64,000 nucleotides of DNA, from NCBI GenBank assembly GCA_026075535.2, contig AP026544.2, positions 4,898,001-4,962,000 of the forward strand, in the 5' to 3' direction. This DNA is from Tricholoma matsutake. Its lineage: Eukaryota; Basidiomycota; Agaricomycetes; Agaricales; Tricholomataceae. Positions 18,004-30,500 of this stretch are shown one piece after another. Below the pieces are notes generated by a model. It was given only the letters and a program-made list of their open reading frames with translations, was not told the DNA's origin and made no database searches. Within the stretch, counting starts at the first letter, position 1, and each line of letters opens with the position of its first letter. A program made the translations under genes and the position numbers.

Positions 18004-19866
18004 TAGGGTGTAGCATGGGTCACACCGTGGGTAAAATTTAACACACCACACCTGCACCTGTCAACACTGCACCCATTCTAACACTGCAACCATGGTGACA
18101 GGTTTAACCCATGGTCTGTTATAAAACACCACAGGTGTGACACCATGTATATACACCATAGTTTTGACTACATTTTTGCCTCGTATTTAGACATTCTACA
18201 CTGTTGAACATCCTGCATTTGTATCTTTACTAGCTCAACTACACATTGTATACAATACTTGAGCCATAGACAATAAATCTTTGTACAGAGGGACTTATAT
18301 TTAATTATTTTTGAAAAAAAAGACACCTCCACCACTCAAGAAGAGTGAAGGAGGGATTTGTGTATTTCATCATTCTATACAATACTAAATAATTAAAAAA
18401 AACACCGTCTCGCTTGCAGTGAGATGGGGGGCAAGGAGAGGTCCTTCCCCTTCTTCACAGTAGTGCCCCTGCTCCTCATGGTCCTGGATCATCCTCCCTG
18501 TCCTCATCCCATCCTTTCTCCCCATTTCCACCCTGCAAGCAGTTGCTTGTGGCAGTAGTTGGGGGTGCTGCTGTTGTGAGCATATGGTCTTGCTACCACC
18601 TAACCACCCCATGAGCAGGGGCTTGTGGCAGTGGTGGGGGTGAGACAGGGGGCACCCATCATCGTCAATAGTAAAATCATTGCCTAAAATGTTTGGGTTA
18701 GTAACAATGAAATGAAATGAGAAAAGGAACAAAACTCACCTGTGGCCCAAGAGACACCGACATCTTGGGCCTTTTTTTGTTTCACCTCATCATCATCCCC
18801 TTCCTCGTTGCCATCCTCATCACCATTGCTGCCCATGTAGTTGTCGTTCATCCCCCTCTCTGTCCCTGTCCCCTGGTGTTGTCATCCCATCTCATTGCTC
18901 CCCATTTTGACCCTGCGAGCAGTCACTCATGGTGGCAGTGGTTCATTGTTGATGTCGTTCTTGTCCCTCGCATCCCCGACCCATTGTCTGGCGTTAGATG
19001 ATGTGGTGGTGGGTACAGGAGCAGTGGTGGTGGGAGGGAGGTCATCCATTTTGGTTTTCAGTCATGTGGCATTGTGGCATTGCTGTGGGTGGGCATAGGT
19101 GGGTGTGGAGGCATCGTCTCATTGTTATAACATAGTTAGAACCTAAAAAACAAGATGAACATATTAGTTAGTTGAAAAAACAAAAAGAAAACAAAAAAAA
19201 ACTTTTCCTAGAGCCCAAACGATGTCCGTCGTCATTTGGGCACAATATGGTGAGATAAGACTTGTAGATAACATAAGAGAAACTTGCCTGTAGATAACAT
19301 AAGAGAAACTCGCCTGTGCCTCATCCTGTCCTTGTCCCATCGTTGCTCCCTGTTTCCACCCCGAGGGCAGTTGCTTGTGGCAGAAGTTGGGGGTGCTGTG
19401 GTGGTGATGGTGATGATGGCATGGTGGCTGTGGTGGCTGTTGTTGGCATTGTTGTTGGTAGTCACATCATTTTAAGTTAAAACCTGTAAACAATGCAAAT
19501 GAAGTTAGTTGAATAAAGAAAAATAAGATATGAACAAAGAAAAGCTTACCTGGGGCCCAAACAATGATCAAAGTCATTTGGGCCCATTTTGTACACTTCG
19601 GGTCACTAGAGTAGGACCTAACAAAACTGTTAGTTGTGAAATAAGAAAGTTGAAATACTTACAAACGATGATTTTGCCATCATTTCTCCTGATGATTGAT
19701 GTCAGGCATCTTCTGCGGCCGATGACCTAAATAACCGTTGATACCCATGACACCACCAAAATGAGGTATGGTATGTCATAGGTCCAGCATTTTGGCAACC
19801 GTACCCATACCCATCAAACCTGTGGGCTGTTTACCGCGGGTTTACCCATACCCGTGCTACACCCTA
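18004..19866. mobile_element. hAT-like non-autonomous element in the KDZ gene
   Basis: The ends are inverted: TAGGGTGTAGCATGGGT at 18004 and its near-complement ACCCATACCCGTGCTACACCCTA ends at 19866 (only the terminal 17 bp matter). The flanks GTGGCAAT (17996-18003) and GCAGCAAT (19867-19874) are an 8-bp duplication with two transitions, fitting the hAT superfamily. No transposase is inside. The left 150 bp is also found at 57333-57490. The interior holds hairpin/intron modules like those at 2190-3610. Confidence 0.7.
18310..19590 (-). repeat. hairpin plus intron-like modules (second locus)
   Basis: On the minus strand there are three hairpins. At 19585-19553, a GGGCCCAAA/TTTGGGCCC stem precedes CAG|GTAAGC, with an intron-like 19549-19485 ending TTTACAG. 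At 19241-19213, a GCCCAAA/TTTGGGC stem precedes a run of 9 T and CAACTAACTAA. At 18771-18744, a 9-bp GGCCCAAGA stem precedes ACAG|GTGAGT, with 18739-18684 containing a perfect TACTAAC and ending TTTTAG. Two simpler hairpins with T8 tails lie at about 18355-18313 and 18440-18400. Exon-like parts carry GCTTGTGGCAG and GCTCATGGGGTGG, as at the other loci. Confidence 0.6.
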
Positions 19867-22766
19867 GCAGCAATCATCATCCCCAAGCCCATCACCAAAA
19901 TGTTCTAGAGCTTCTAATTCTCCCACAGGTAAGTGCTACATTGTTATTGTTAGATCAAGACTAATAGTAATTATGCAGATATCAACTTTTCTACAGTACT
20001 TATCACAAAGATGATCTGCCTCCTTGTCATCTGGCTCCACAATAGAGCTGGTGTGAGTTGTTCTATCACCAACAAAATTCTACAAGGACTTCAACTTATT
20101 ATTTCTGTGACTCTCTCTATTGTCGAGGTTGCTCTTTCATCATCTGGACTCAATGTCAAGCTTCCAAACATCAAACTTCCTCATGATGTCCATACAGCAT
20201 ATCAGCTTCACTCCTCAGAGCCAGAAATCATTTGGACAGCATGCTGCCCCAAGTGCTTTTCCCTCTTTTCTCATCCTATTCCTTGGCAATGTCAGTGGAA
20301 GGCATCCGCAAGATCACAATCCTGTAACACAAAACTCTGGACTACTCAGAATACTCCAAATGGGCCTAAATGGGTCCCATGTCGTCTATACACTACACAA
20401 TCCTTTGATTCTTGGCTTCAGTTCTTTTTATCTTCCAAGGTCATTGAAGACAGCCTTCATGAGGCTTTCAACCACCACAGAAACCATATACCAGCTGCCT
20501 TTGGTGCCACTATGAATGATATCCAGGATAGTCCTGCTTGGGATGAATTGCAGGGTTTTCTATAGTCTCCTTATCATCTAATATTTGGAATCTATATTGA
20601 TTGGTTCAATCCTTATACCAATAGAATTGCTGGTAAGTTATTAACAAATTCTGCATAGACTATGACACAGCTTATTTTATATATAGGCAAAAAAGTGTCT
20701 TGTGGAGCAATCCTGCTTTATTGCTTGAACTTACTTTTTCATCTTCGGTATCGATTTGAGAATACATTTATTGTTGGTCTCACACCTCCTCCCCATCTTC
20801 CTGACCCCACAACCATCTCTCATCTTCTTGAACCTGTTATTAAATCTGTTGCCAAGTATGGTGCTGCACCAGGCCAAAATTTGCCAACATCTAGACATCC
20901 TGATGGCATCTCTGTGAAAGCAAAAATTGCACCTGTGATTGCTGATCTCGAGGCAAGTTGCAAGGCTACTGGCTTTTTGGGACATGGTGCTACAATGTTC
21001 TGTTCTTTCTCTGCACCAGTGATCAGCTAGAGGATCTCAATATTCAATCTTGGGAACTCCGTAATGGTGCACAGGTGCAAGCACAGGCAGAGGCATGGTT
21101 GCATCAGACAACCAAAGCTGGTCGAAATGCTCTGAAAAAGACAACTGGTGTGCGATGGACTCCACTGCATAATCTTCCATATTGGGATTCAGTCAAACAT
21201 GTTGTACTAGGTTTTATGCATAACTGGCTTGAGGGTGTTTTACAGCATCATCTTTGTGCACTCTGGGGAATTGGATGGGATAAGGATGAAAGCCAAAAAG
21301 TTAAAGAGGTGGAAAAGGATGAGCAGTGGAGTGAGGCAGATGTATCAGATTCTGCTGAAGAATTGGATGACCTTTTTCAAGAAGCAGCTAAACATAATCT
21401 TGAGGCTGCAATGGCAATGCACCATACACCACCACCTATGTCTCCCTCACCATCTTCTTCTGACTTATCAGACTCATCCTCATCATCAAAACCTACAGCC
21501 ACACAGAGCCACACAAATCCCTATGCATATGACTTCAATTATGATGATGACAATGATGATGATGATAACTATATTCCTGTTGACCCTTTGCCTTTTAACT
21601 TCACAGAAACTGAGCTACAAGCAATAAGAAATTGCATTCATGATATCACTCTTCCAACATGGATACAAAGACCACCAACCAATCTTAGTGAACCAAGCCA
21701 TGGCAAGCTCAAAGCTCAGGAATATCTCACCCTCTTCACATGTATCTTTCCCCTCATTATTCCTGAATTCTGGTACATGACTACTGCCACAAATTTCCAC
21801 CACCAGCACTTCTACTGCTTCTATCATGTTGTTGCAGCAACAAATATTGTAGCTGCATATCAAACCTCCAATGCTGATGCTGATGCCTATACTCAGCATT
21901 ATGTTCAATATTGAACTGCTATTTAACAACTTTTTCCACATCATCCATCCAAGCCAAACCATCATTATGCAATGCATAATGGTGCTCTTCTCAAATATTG
22001 GGGTCCTTTGGCTTCTTTTAGTGAGTTTCCAGGTGAACAAATAAATGGAAAGTTGCAAAAAATGAACACCAATTATCATCTCCGTATGTGCTTCAATTAT
22101 TTTGCTCAAAAATTGATAGCTAATACCAAGATCAGGGGATTTAGATCTTACAATGCTTTGTCAGATGAGTTGTCAAGCACGTGTAGATGCTTTACTGCTC
22201 AGTGAAGATCATTTAAAAGAATTATGTGATATTCTTGAGCCAGGAGACATGGCCATGGATGACCATCCAGTACCTCTCCAGCCTACAGAAGTGGCAGATA
22301 TTCTAGCAAAGGCACCTTGCCTTCTTGAAGTAGATTATAACAATCTGCTTAATTATCTTCACCAGACAGGAAGACCATACCAAGCTTACTCTGATCTTCC
22401 CCATCTGCCAAATACCATTATTCTCCCTCCACAAGCCCAGCATCTTTTGCAGGTGCACCATGATGAGTGCACATTCAGTTGTGAAAAGTCACATAAAGGA
22501 AACAGTGCTATAAAGCTCTACAATCCATTGACACAGGCTCATGATACAGGATTCATTCAAAACATTTGGAGACTTCTGCTGGAGGGAATAATGCACACCT
22601 TTATAAGAGTCCACTCACATCAATCACTATCTACACAAGAGGAGAGGCAGGCACCATTCATACACCACCCTGGATTTATGGTACAAATTGTTGATGCACT
22701 CCCCTCTAACAACCTTAGTATTATTGAGCCTGTCCATATTATCACTTATGTCACAACTGTCCAGCG

Positions 22767-23463
22767 TGTCACGATCCATTCCTCACCCGCTTGGAACCTG
22801 CAACCTTCTGATCTTTTCTGCTTTTCCTAACTCAACTCCTACCGCCTTCATTCCGGCCCCTTGCACTGCCCACACTGCTGTGCACCAGGCCGCCGTGTAC
22901 AGCAACCATGGCTGCCTTCCAAGGCTGCTGTCTAGTTTTGCAAATTCGACTACGGATTCCTGTGCGGCCTCCGCTAGGCAATTTATCTACGCAGTTGAGA
23001 CACTGCTGCAGTTTCCATTTCCGTTCCACTCTTGTTCCGGACTCTAGTATTTAAGCTTAGTTAGTTTCGCTTTGTATTCCTCAGTTTGTATATCGACATA
23101 GACTCGACTTTACCCTGTCAATCTAAAACCTCCTTCTACTCCAACTCCTGACCTCTAAGAGTCTGAACTCCATTCGACTCAACCTCTAGTTCCCCTCTGA
23201 AGTTCTAGTCTCATCTGAACTTAACCTAAGTCCCTCCGTACTCCTTCCTGCATTTACCCGCACTCTCCCACTCCTATCTCTAAAACCTCTACTCAAAATT
23301 AGGACACCAGACGAGGTGAAGGGCGCAGCTTCTTACAAGCTGAAGCCAAGTCCTTTTTGTTACCCATCTGCATAATCTGCTATGACCCGACAATCTTCCA
23401 CTCTCAAACACCCGCCGGGTCTGACCGGATTCCGATGAGCCCTTTTCGGATCAGTTCTTAACA
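22767..23463 (+). repeat. solo LTR, gypsy family 1
   Basis: A 697-bp LTR of the gypsy A type (TGTCACGATCC...CTTAACA) with perfect CAGCG duplications at 22762-22766 and 23464-23468 and no internal region. It interrupts the C-terminal coding part of the KDZ transposase. Many of its differences from the gypsy A LTR are CpG transitions. Confidence 0.95.
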
Positions 23464-23604
23464 CAGCGGCAAGAAGGCACTTATGGTATTGGCAGGAAGG
23501 TCCTGGTTGTATGCTCCCAACAGAGGGTGCTGATAATTTTGCATCCCTGGCAATGTGTAAATAGCTGTTATAACCACAATTATGCCTTCATTTTCCTGTT
23601 CTGA

Positions 23605-24228
23605 CTTCTTTCCAACTTGAAATCTTGTTCCACTTCTACTTCCTTATTCTGTTCTGCACTATCTTTAGCATACTACCTATGTTCTGTTTCTGCATATTTA
23701 AGTCTATAGTATTGTTTGTAATACCTTAGTCTGATAATTGCACTTGATTAACACCAACTTGCAACTCATAACCCCATGCATTAGTTGTTAGCTTGCTCAT
23801 CTTGTGCACAACACCCCTTGAAGTTATGAACATGCATAAGTGCAGGGAGGCACAGCTCACTGAAGCCAAGTCCATTCTACCCTTGTATGTTGCTGCATGG
23901 CTTACTCGCTCTGTGTGCATATTGCGCTCTACTCATGCGGTTGTCTTTTGTTAGGTCATAGATTTTCCCTTTATCTGCCTTACCCTACATCCATATCTCT
24001 CACATGTCTCAGATCACAACAGTTGTCTTTCATCAGGTCATAGATTTTCCCCACATCCATTTTGCCCTACATCTGTCTCTCATGTGTCTCAGATTGTAAC
24101 AATAGCTTTAGATAAATAGAAAAGATGGTATTAAAATACATTAAGTGACTTGGCAAGCATGAATATGAAGAGGTAAGTAAATCAATTACCACCATTGACC
24201 AGAATATGTATTAAAGAACACCCATATC
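23605..24228. other. intergenic sequence between convergent KDZ genes
   Basis: AT-rich, no supported coding frame. It contains a local direct duplication around 23940-24090 (GTTGTCTTTxxTxAGGTCATAGATTTTCCC, in blocks under 20 bp). Confidence 0.4.
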
Positions 24229-25681
24229 TCACTCATCACCTGACCCCTCATCTCCTGACCCCTCACCTGATACATCTGGCTCATCTTCATCATCCTCATC
24301 ATCCTGCTGCTCAAGTTGTTCCAATTCATCTGGCATAGGTAGCTTGTATTCTGCCTGCACTTCATCACCATATTTGGCCATAAACTCCTTCTCTGGCATA
24401 CTCTTCCATTTCTCACACTCATCCCAGCTGGCACAGAGCTCTGCAGGTGGCAGAGCAACATAAGTACCATTCTTGACATATTGGGCATGCTCACAGATAG
24501 AAAGATTGTTCCAATAGATAGGATCAAACCAATCAATTGGGACTTTCTTTGGGAGAGCAGTGAGCTCAGATAACTTTGGCATGGGAGGGTCTTCATGGCA
24601 TCCAGTCTACAGATAAATAGGATCAGTCAAATGTAAACAGAAAAACAAAGATTGGCCAACTTAAGGTGTCTTCTTTTGCTTCTATTCATCCACTTGTGCT
24701 CTTGATCAGCCATTCTAAAGAATCCAGTAACCTTTGTTGAATGTCCCCCCTTCTCCTTGATGTGGTACACTGCATCAACTGACTCAGCATTCCCTTCAGC
24801 CAACTCATCATCCAAATGGGCCTCATTCTCTCTAGCCAAGGTCACAATGTGTTTATTGAAACCATGTGCCCTGAACACATCCATCCCGCCATCAGCAAGC
24901 TATCAAGGTTTATTAGTAAATACAATCTGCAAATGGCATATACAGAATTGCAGGAATTACATACCACACTACATCGTTTCCATACTCTGGTCATCTGCTT
25001 TGCCTCTGACTTGGCAATACCATGCATATACGAGAAAACAAAGTTTCAATAAAGTTTACACATAAGTGCAAAATCATTGACACACGACAGGTTCGTTCCC
25101 ATGTGAGAGTATCCAAATGCACCTGAGACCTGCTCAAATGTCTTGAGGGCAATGTGCTCATGAAGGAGATTATACATAGACTCTGGATTGTTACCTAAGA
25201 CACCAGGTGCCCACTGTGGAAGCCCAAGGCATGTCACCAACCTGAAAATGAGCAACAGATGGGATTCTGGAATGCACTTGATATTGTTGGCAATAATCCC
25301 AACTGAGTCTGAGATAGAGTTAAGGAGCTTGCGCACTTTCATTTGGGTGCCCTGAATGCTAGCCGAGTTGTCATCAAGACTGGCTGTGACAGAGTTCTGC
25401 AACTGTGCTTCAGAGGTAAAGCAGTGGGTGAAGGGTACTTTGTCATCTTCTGTGACCTTGGGGGGGACAGTAGTCTGGTGTGGTAAGCCCCAAAGGACAT
25501 GGAGATGAAGCTCAAGTGCAGCCTGAAAGTGATTTAGACTTTAAAGTGCTTGAATACAATGAATGTGCACCTTTGTCTTCTCAGCCTCCTTTGGTACCTC
25601 TCCTTTTCTCATGTGCCAATCACTAGGCTTCTTGGGCTTCTTGGGTTGCTTTGCGAAGGCCTTGCAGGCTTTCTTTGCTTG

Positions 25682-26387
25682 TGTTAAGAACTGATCCTAG
25701 AGGCCGCTTCGGAATCCATCTGGACACTGTGGGTGATGATAGTGGGAGATTGTTGGGTCGATGCGGATTCTGTGGGAGGGGGAATGGAAAGGACTTGGCT
25801 TCAGCTTGTAAGAAGCTGTGCCCTTCACCTCATCTGGTGTCCTAATTTCAAGTCGAGGGTTTAGAGGTAGGAGCGGGAAAGTGCGGGTAAATGTGGGGAG
25901 GAGTATGGAGGGACTTAGGTTGAGTTCAGGTGAGACTAGAACTTCGGAGGGAGACTAGAGGTTGAGTCAAATGGAGTTCAGACTCTTAGAGGACAGGGGT
26001 TGGAGTAGAAGGAGGTTTTAGATTGGCAGGGTAAAGTCGAGTCTATGTCGATATACGAACTGAGGAATACAAGGCAAAACTAACTAAGCTTAAATACTGT
26101 AGTCCGGAATAATGCGGAACAGGAACAAAGACTGCAGCAGTGTCTCGACTGCATAGATAAATTACCTACGGGAGCTGCACAGGAATCCATAGTCAAATTT
26201 GCAATAGAGACAGCAGCCTTGGAAAGGCAGCCGTGGATGCTGTACAAGGCGGCCTGATGCACAGCAGCATGGGCAGTGCAAGGCGGCCAGGAATGAAATC
26301 GGGAGGCATAGACAAAAGTCATGTTCGACGTGCGGGAAAGAGTCGGATGGATGCGGGTTCCGATTGGGCGAGGAATGGTTCTTGACA
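25682..26387 (-). repeat. 3' LTR of gypsy B
   Basis: 706 bp, pairs with 32670-33375. Differences between the pair are concentrated at CpG/TpG/CpA (for example ATCTGG against GTCCGG, GTTGGG against GTCGGG). Confidence 0.95.
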
Positions 26388-26388
26388 G

Positions 26389-26400
26389 TATTTCCCCCTT
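26389..26400 (-). other. 3' PPT of gypsy B
   Basis: AAGGGGGAAATA on the minus strand, one base from the 3' LTR. Confidence 0.85.
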
Positions 26401-26523
26401 AGTGCTGAGCCTACGAGGCACATGAGGGTTTGAGTCCAAATGAGGAAGTTGGTTGAATTTTCCGAATGCGGTAATTGGTTGAAAAATTTTCACGTTCTTT
26501 CCTTCCCCCATCAACTATCAATT

Positions 26524-27489
26524 ATGTCCCCTCCAGCAGTATCTGCACAGATCAAATTGGCTGTGATGAGGGCTCAACACGAACAGAGGGAGTGGGCAAT
26601 GAAGGAGCAGATGGAATGGGAGATGAAGGAGCTGGAGGAAGCAGCAAGGGAGGAGGAATGCCGGGCGCAGGAGGCACAGAAGGCAGCAGAGGAGGCTGCA
26701 AAGGCTGAGGAGGCGCATCAGGCAGAGGCGTGGAAAAAGGAGGCATCGGCCACAAAACGAGCAGAGAAGAAGTGGGTGGCTGCGGCCACAGGTTTGGAGG
26801 ATGAGGCTGAGGGGAGCAAGTCCCCCAAGAAAAAGAAAGTCGCCAAGTCAAAGGCGCGAGTGGGGTCGGAGGAGTCGGAGGGTCTGGTGCAGGTGCAGGC
26901 TGCATTGCCTTGCAAAAGGTATGTACTTGTTTCCCTTTCCAGTCTCTTTTTACTGACAAGTGGCCTAGGTGCAAATATCAAAAGATTGCTTGTTTCAAGA
27001 TGGGTGCGAAGGGATGCATGTGCGACAACTGCACATGCGTCAAACATAAGTGCAAGGAGGTAGTGTGGGAGGGGCAGGAAGCCCCTGCAGCAAAACCGGC
27101 GGGAATGATGGGGGCGACCAGGGATAACCCGGAAATAATGCAACAAATGATGAAGTTGATAAGGAAGGGGTTCGCTGAGGTGGCCACTGCGGTGCGGGAG
27201 TCGATGGGGGAGATTCGGGATGCTATGGACCCAGAGTGGGTGGAGGAAGAAAGTGCTGGGGAGGAGAGCGACGAGGGTGACAAAGAGGTGGAGCGGGCAG
27301 TGCGAGAGTCCCGGTGGGAAAGACGCAGGATCTGAAAGTCTGGAGATGACTGGGAGGCCTTCCAGAGATATCTGGAGAAAAGGTGAGCGGATGATGAGGA
27401 GGAGAGCAAGAGTGGAGATGAGGAGGGTGGAGGGCGAGGTTGAGGGAGAGGGTGACGAAGACAGAGAGGGAGAAGCGGAGGTAGTGTAG
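26524..27489 (+). pseudogene. antisense two-exon Zn2Cys6 gene (copy B)
   Basis: Antisense to the element, starting 136 bp from its 3' LTR. Exon 1 is 26524-26918: MSPPAVSAQIKLAVMRAQ, a Glu/Ala/Lys coiled coil without the expansion of copy A, SPKKKK and LPCK. Intron 26919-26968 (50 bp, GTATGT...CTGAC...CCTAG). Exon 2 from 26969 completes C-x2-C-x6-C-x9-C-x2-C-x6-C (last three cysteines in CDNCTCVKHKC), then MKLIRKGFAEVATAVRE and an acidic region. The frame is open to TGA 27333-27335 (about 253 residues). Comparison with copy A suggests an original end near 27489, with that TGA and a frameshift as decay. Confidence 0.75.
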
Positions 27490-27576
27490 GGATCCGGTCG
27501 GATCCAAAAAAAAATCTTTTTTCAATGAATCTTGTTTCTGAGTACAAACCGAGTGAATAAGCAATGTGAATAGCCT

Positions 27577-30500
27577 TTAAGTGGGTAATGGACCGGGTTT
27601 TTGCGGGTAGCGGGTGTGAAAATCCGCAAGGAGTTCTTGGGCGTGCTCAAGTTTTGTAACAGATAGCCAGGAGGTCTCTTCATCGGTTCCCTGGTAACCT
27701 TCCCATCGGACGAGGTAGAGAATCTTGCAGCGATGTTGGTTGTCAACTTTGGAGTCGAGGACTTCAGCGATCTCATATTTGAGCTCGTCGTCGATGGTGA
27801 TCGGAGGAGGTGGAGGTTGCACTCGATTTGGAATTGTGTTTGGGGAGTGTTTCTCTAGTTGAGAGACATGGAAAACAGGGTGAATGGCCTGCATGTGATC
27901 CGGGAGCCGCAGGGTGACTGAGTGAGTGCCCAGGCAGGCGATGATTTCGAAGGGCCCATGGTGCTTTTTGGAAAGTTTCTTGGAGGGACGAGTGGTGCAG
28001 ATATTTTCCGCAGTGACGTAGGCAGAGTCACCAATGTTGAAGTCGGGTGCGGGTGCCCAATGTTTGTCTGCAGGACCTTGATAATGCTCTTGAGTGGCTG
28101 CAAGCTGTTTCCGAAGCTCCTGATGAAGGTCGTTTAAGTCGACGACAAACTCACAGGCACACTGTGAAGCTAAGTTGCATTCTGGAAAAACGGAAATGTT
28201 CGGGTGATAGCCTTTGTTGGCAAAGAAAGGGGATACACCTGTAGAGGCGGAAGGAGCATTGTTGTAGGCAAATTCACCCAAGGGTAAGAGGTGAGACCAG
28301 TCGTCCTGCTGATAGTTGCAGAAGATCCAGAGGTACTGCTCCAGGGTCTGATTAAGTCGTTCTGTCTGACCATCACCTTGCGGGTGATAACCAGAAGTGA
28401 AATGGATCCGCATGTCAAGTGCTTTTCCGAGGGAGTGGAAGAAATGGGAGACAAACTCGGATCCCCGGTCACAAGTGACATGCGACGGAACGCCAGGCTT
28501 GGAGAAGACGTGGAGGATGAACAGGTTGGCTAGTTCTTGGGCTGTGATTTCATTGACAGTTGGGATGAAGATGCCTTGCTTGGTGAGGTGGTCAACGATG
28601 ACCAGGATAGCGGTGTGACCATTGGAGTCAGGTAGTTGTTCAATGAAGTCCATGGAGATGGAGTTCCAAGGTCGTTCAAGAACTGGAAGTTGCTTTAGGA
28701 ACCCATAGGGCTTGTGTCGGGGTGATTTGGATCATTTGCAAGTGGTACAGGATTTGCAGAATTCTTGCACAAAGGTGCAGAGGTTTGGCCAGACATATTC
28801 CTGGTGGACAAGCTGCTGGGTTTTGTTTTGTCCAAAGTGACCAGAGAGGATGTGATCGTGTTTGAACTGAAGGACTTTGAGGCAAAGATCTGCGATGTCC
28901 AGAACATAAATCTGGTCAAAGTGGCAGAGAAGACCTGCCTAGTCTATGGTCCAGTTGGGGTCGGTAGGTGTCAGAAGATGTGCGGATGAAAAGGGGTCAA
29001 GGGGTAGGGAGGTGTGGATGTTGTGGTGAAGTTTCTCAACATCCATGATTACTGCCTGTCGAAGGATGGGTGTGGCGAAATAGGTGGCGCAGAGGGAAGA
29101 GGTGAGCTGTTCCTGTGTGAATACAGGTCAGAAGTTGGTTGGGTTTACGGAGGCAAAGTCGCTATTTCCCCCTTTGTGGTAGACGTCCCAACGTCTAGTG
29201 AGTGCGTCTGGCTTGGCCCCTAGTTTTCCGGGGCGGAAGCGGATGACAAGATTGAACTGGGAAAGGTACTCAGACCAACAGGCCTGGCGGCGGGTGAGCA
29301 ACTTGGTAGTGCTGAAGTACTCAAGATTTTTGTGGTCGGTGACCACATCAATTGGGTTTGCGGAACCCTTGAAATACTGCCACCAGTGTTTGAAGGCTTC
29401 AAAAATGGCCAAGAGTTCCTTATCATGGGTGTCATAATTTAGTTCAGTGGGATTGAAGGAGCGGGAATGAAAAGTGACCGGATGGATTTCTCCATCCGCA
29501 GTGTAAACTGAAAGGATAGCCACTAGGGCGTAGTTGGAAGCATCGGTTTCAAGTACCATCTGTGAGTCAGGTACCCATTGTGTTAAGATGGGGGCATGGG
29601 TGAATTCTTGTTTGAGCTTTTCAAAAGTGTCGCGGCACTTCTTGTTGAAGTCCCATGGTGCGGATTTCTGTGTCAAGCAGGTGAGTGGGATGACAATGTC
29701 TGAATAGCCGTTAATAAAGCAGTGGTAAAAGTTGCAAAAGCCTAAGAAGGATTGAATGTCCTTAACTTTCCTAGGCTCGGGCCAGTCAAGCACAGTTTTG
29801 ACTTTATCCTCGGACATCCACAGTCCATCCAGTGAAAGGATGAAACCCAAATATTCGACAGTGTCTTTGTGGAACTCACATTTCTGTAGAGAGGCGTAAA
29901 GTCCATTTTTCCGGAGACGGCGGAGGACTTCTTTGACGTGAGCCCCATGCTGGGACTTGTCATCGGAATAGATTAGGATGTCGTCGAGGTATACGATGAC
30001 ACAAACATCCAGCATGTTGCTGAAGATGTCATTCATAAACCACTGGAAAGCTGCGGGTGCATTAGTGAGCCCAAAGGGGACCACCAACCACTCGAAGGAT
30101 CCGTAGTGGGTGCGGAAAGTAGTTTTCCACTCATCACCATCAGCGATGCAGACTAGGTGATGAACAAGCGGGCTTTGTGGGGAGAGTCAAGTAGGTTGGA
30201 AATGAGAGAAAGTGGGTAGCAGTCTTTCTTTGTAAGATGGTTAAGTCCTCGGTAGTCGACACAAAGTCGGAGACTACCGTCCTTCTTCTTGACAAAGAGA
30301 ATAGGGGCACCATGCAGTGACTTGGATGGGTAGATGAAACCTGAGCAGACGTTTTCATCAATAAAGACTTGTAAGGCTTCTAATTCAGAGGGGGAGAGAG
30401 AATACATTTGGCCCAGAGGTGGAGGAGTATTGTCTTCTGTCTCTATCTTGAGGTCATAAGACTGATGCAGAGGAAGGGTATCCGCTTTAGTCTTATTAAA

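Larger units (their letters stand above)
17844..23604 (+). pseudogene. KDZ family transposase (interrupted twice)
   Basis: The start MPPVICNCTICST, with a Cys cluster and a GQYVDGSTHLEHE block, resembles the N-termini of Agaricomycete KDZ transposases. Exons read: 17844-18003, 19875-19928, intron 19929-19996, exon from 19997 (WLHNRAGVS), intron 20633-20686, then VGLTPPPHLPDPTTISHLLEP, GFLGHGATMFCSF, TTGVRWTPLHNLPYWDSVKH, EFPGEQINGKLQKMNTN, and after the solo LTR GIGRKVLVV to a TGA at 23602. The hAT-like insertion (18004-19866) and solo LTR (22767-23463) lie in coding exons, and removing each with one duplication restores the frame. Other defects: stops at about 20562 and 21915, and frameshifts near 21013 and 22180. 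Confidence 0.85.
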
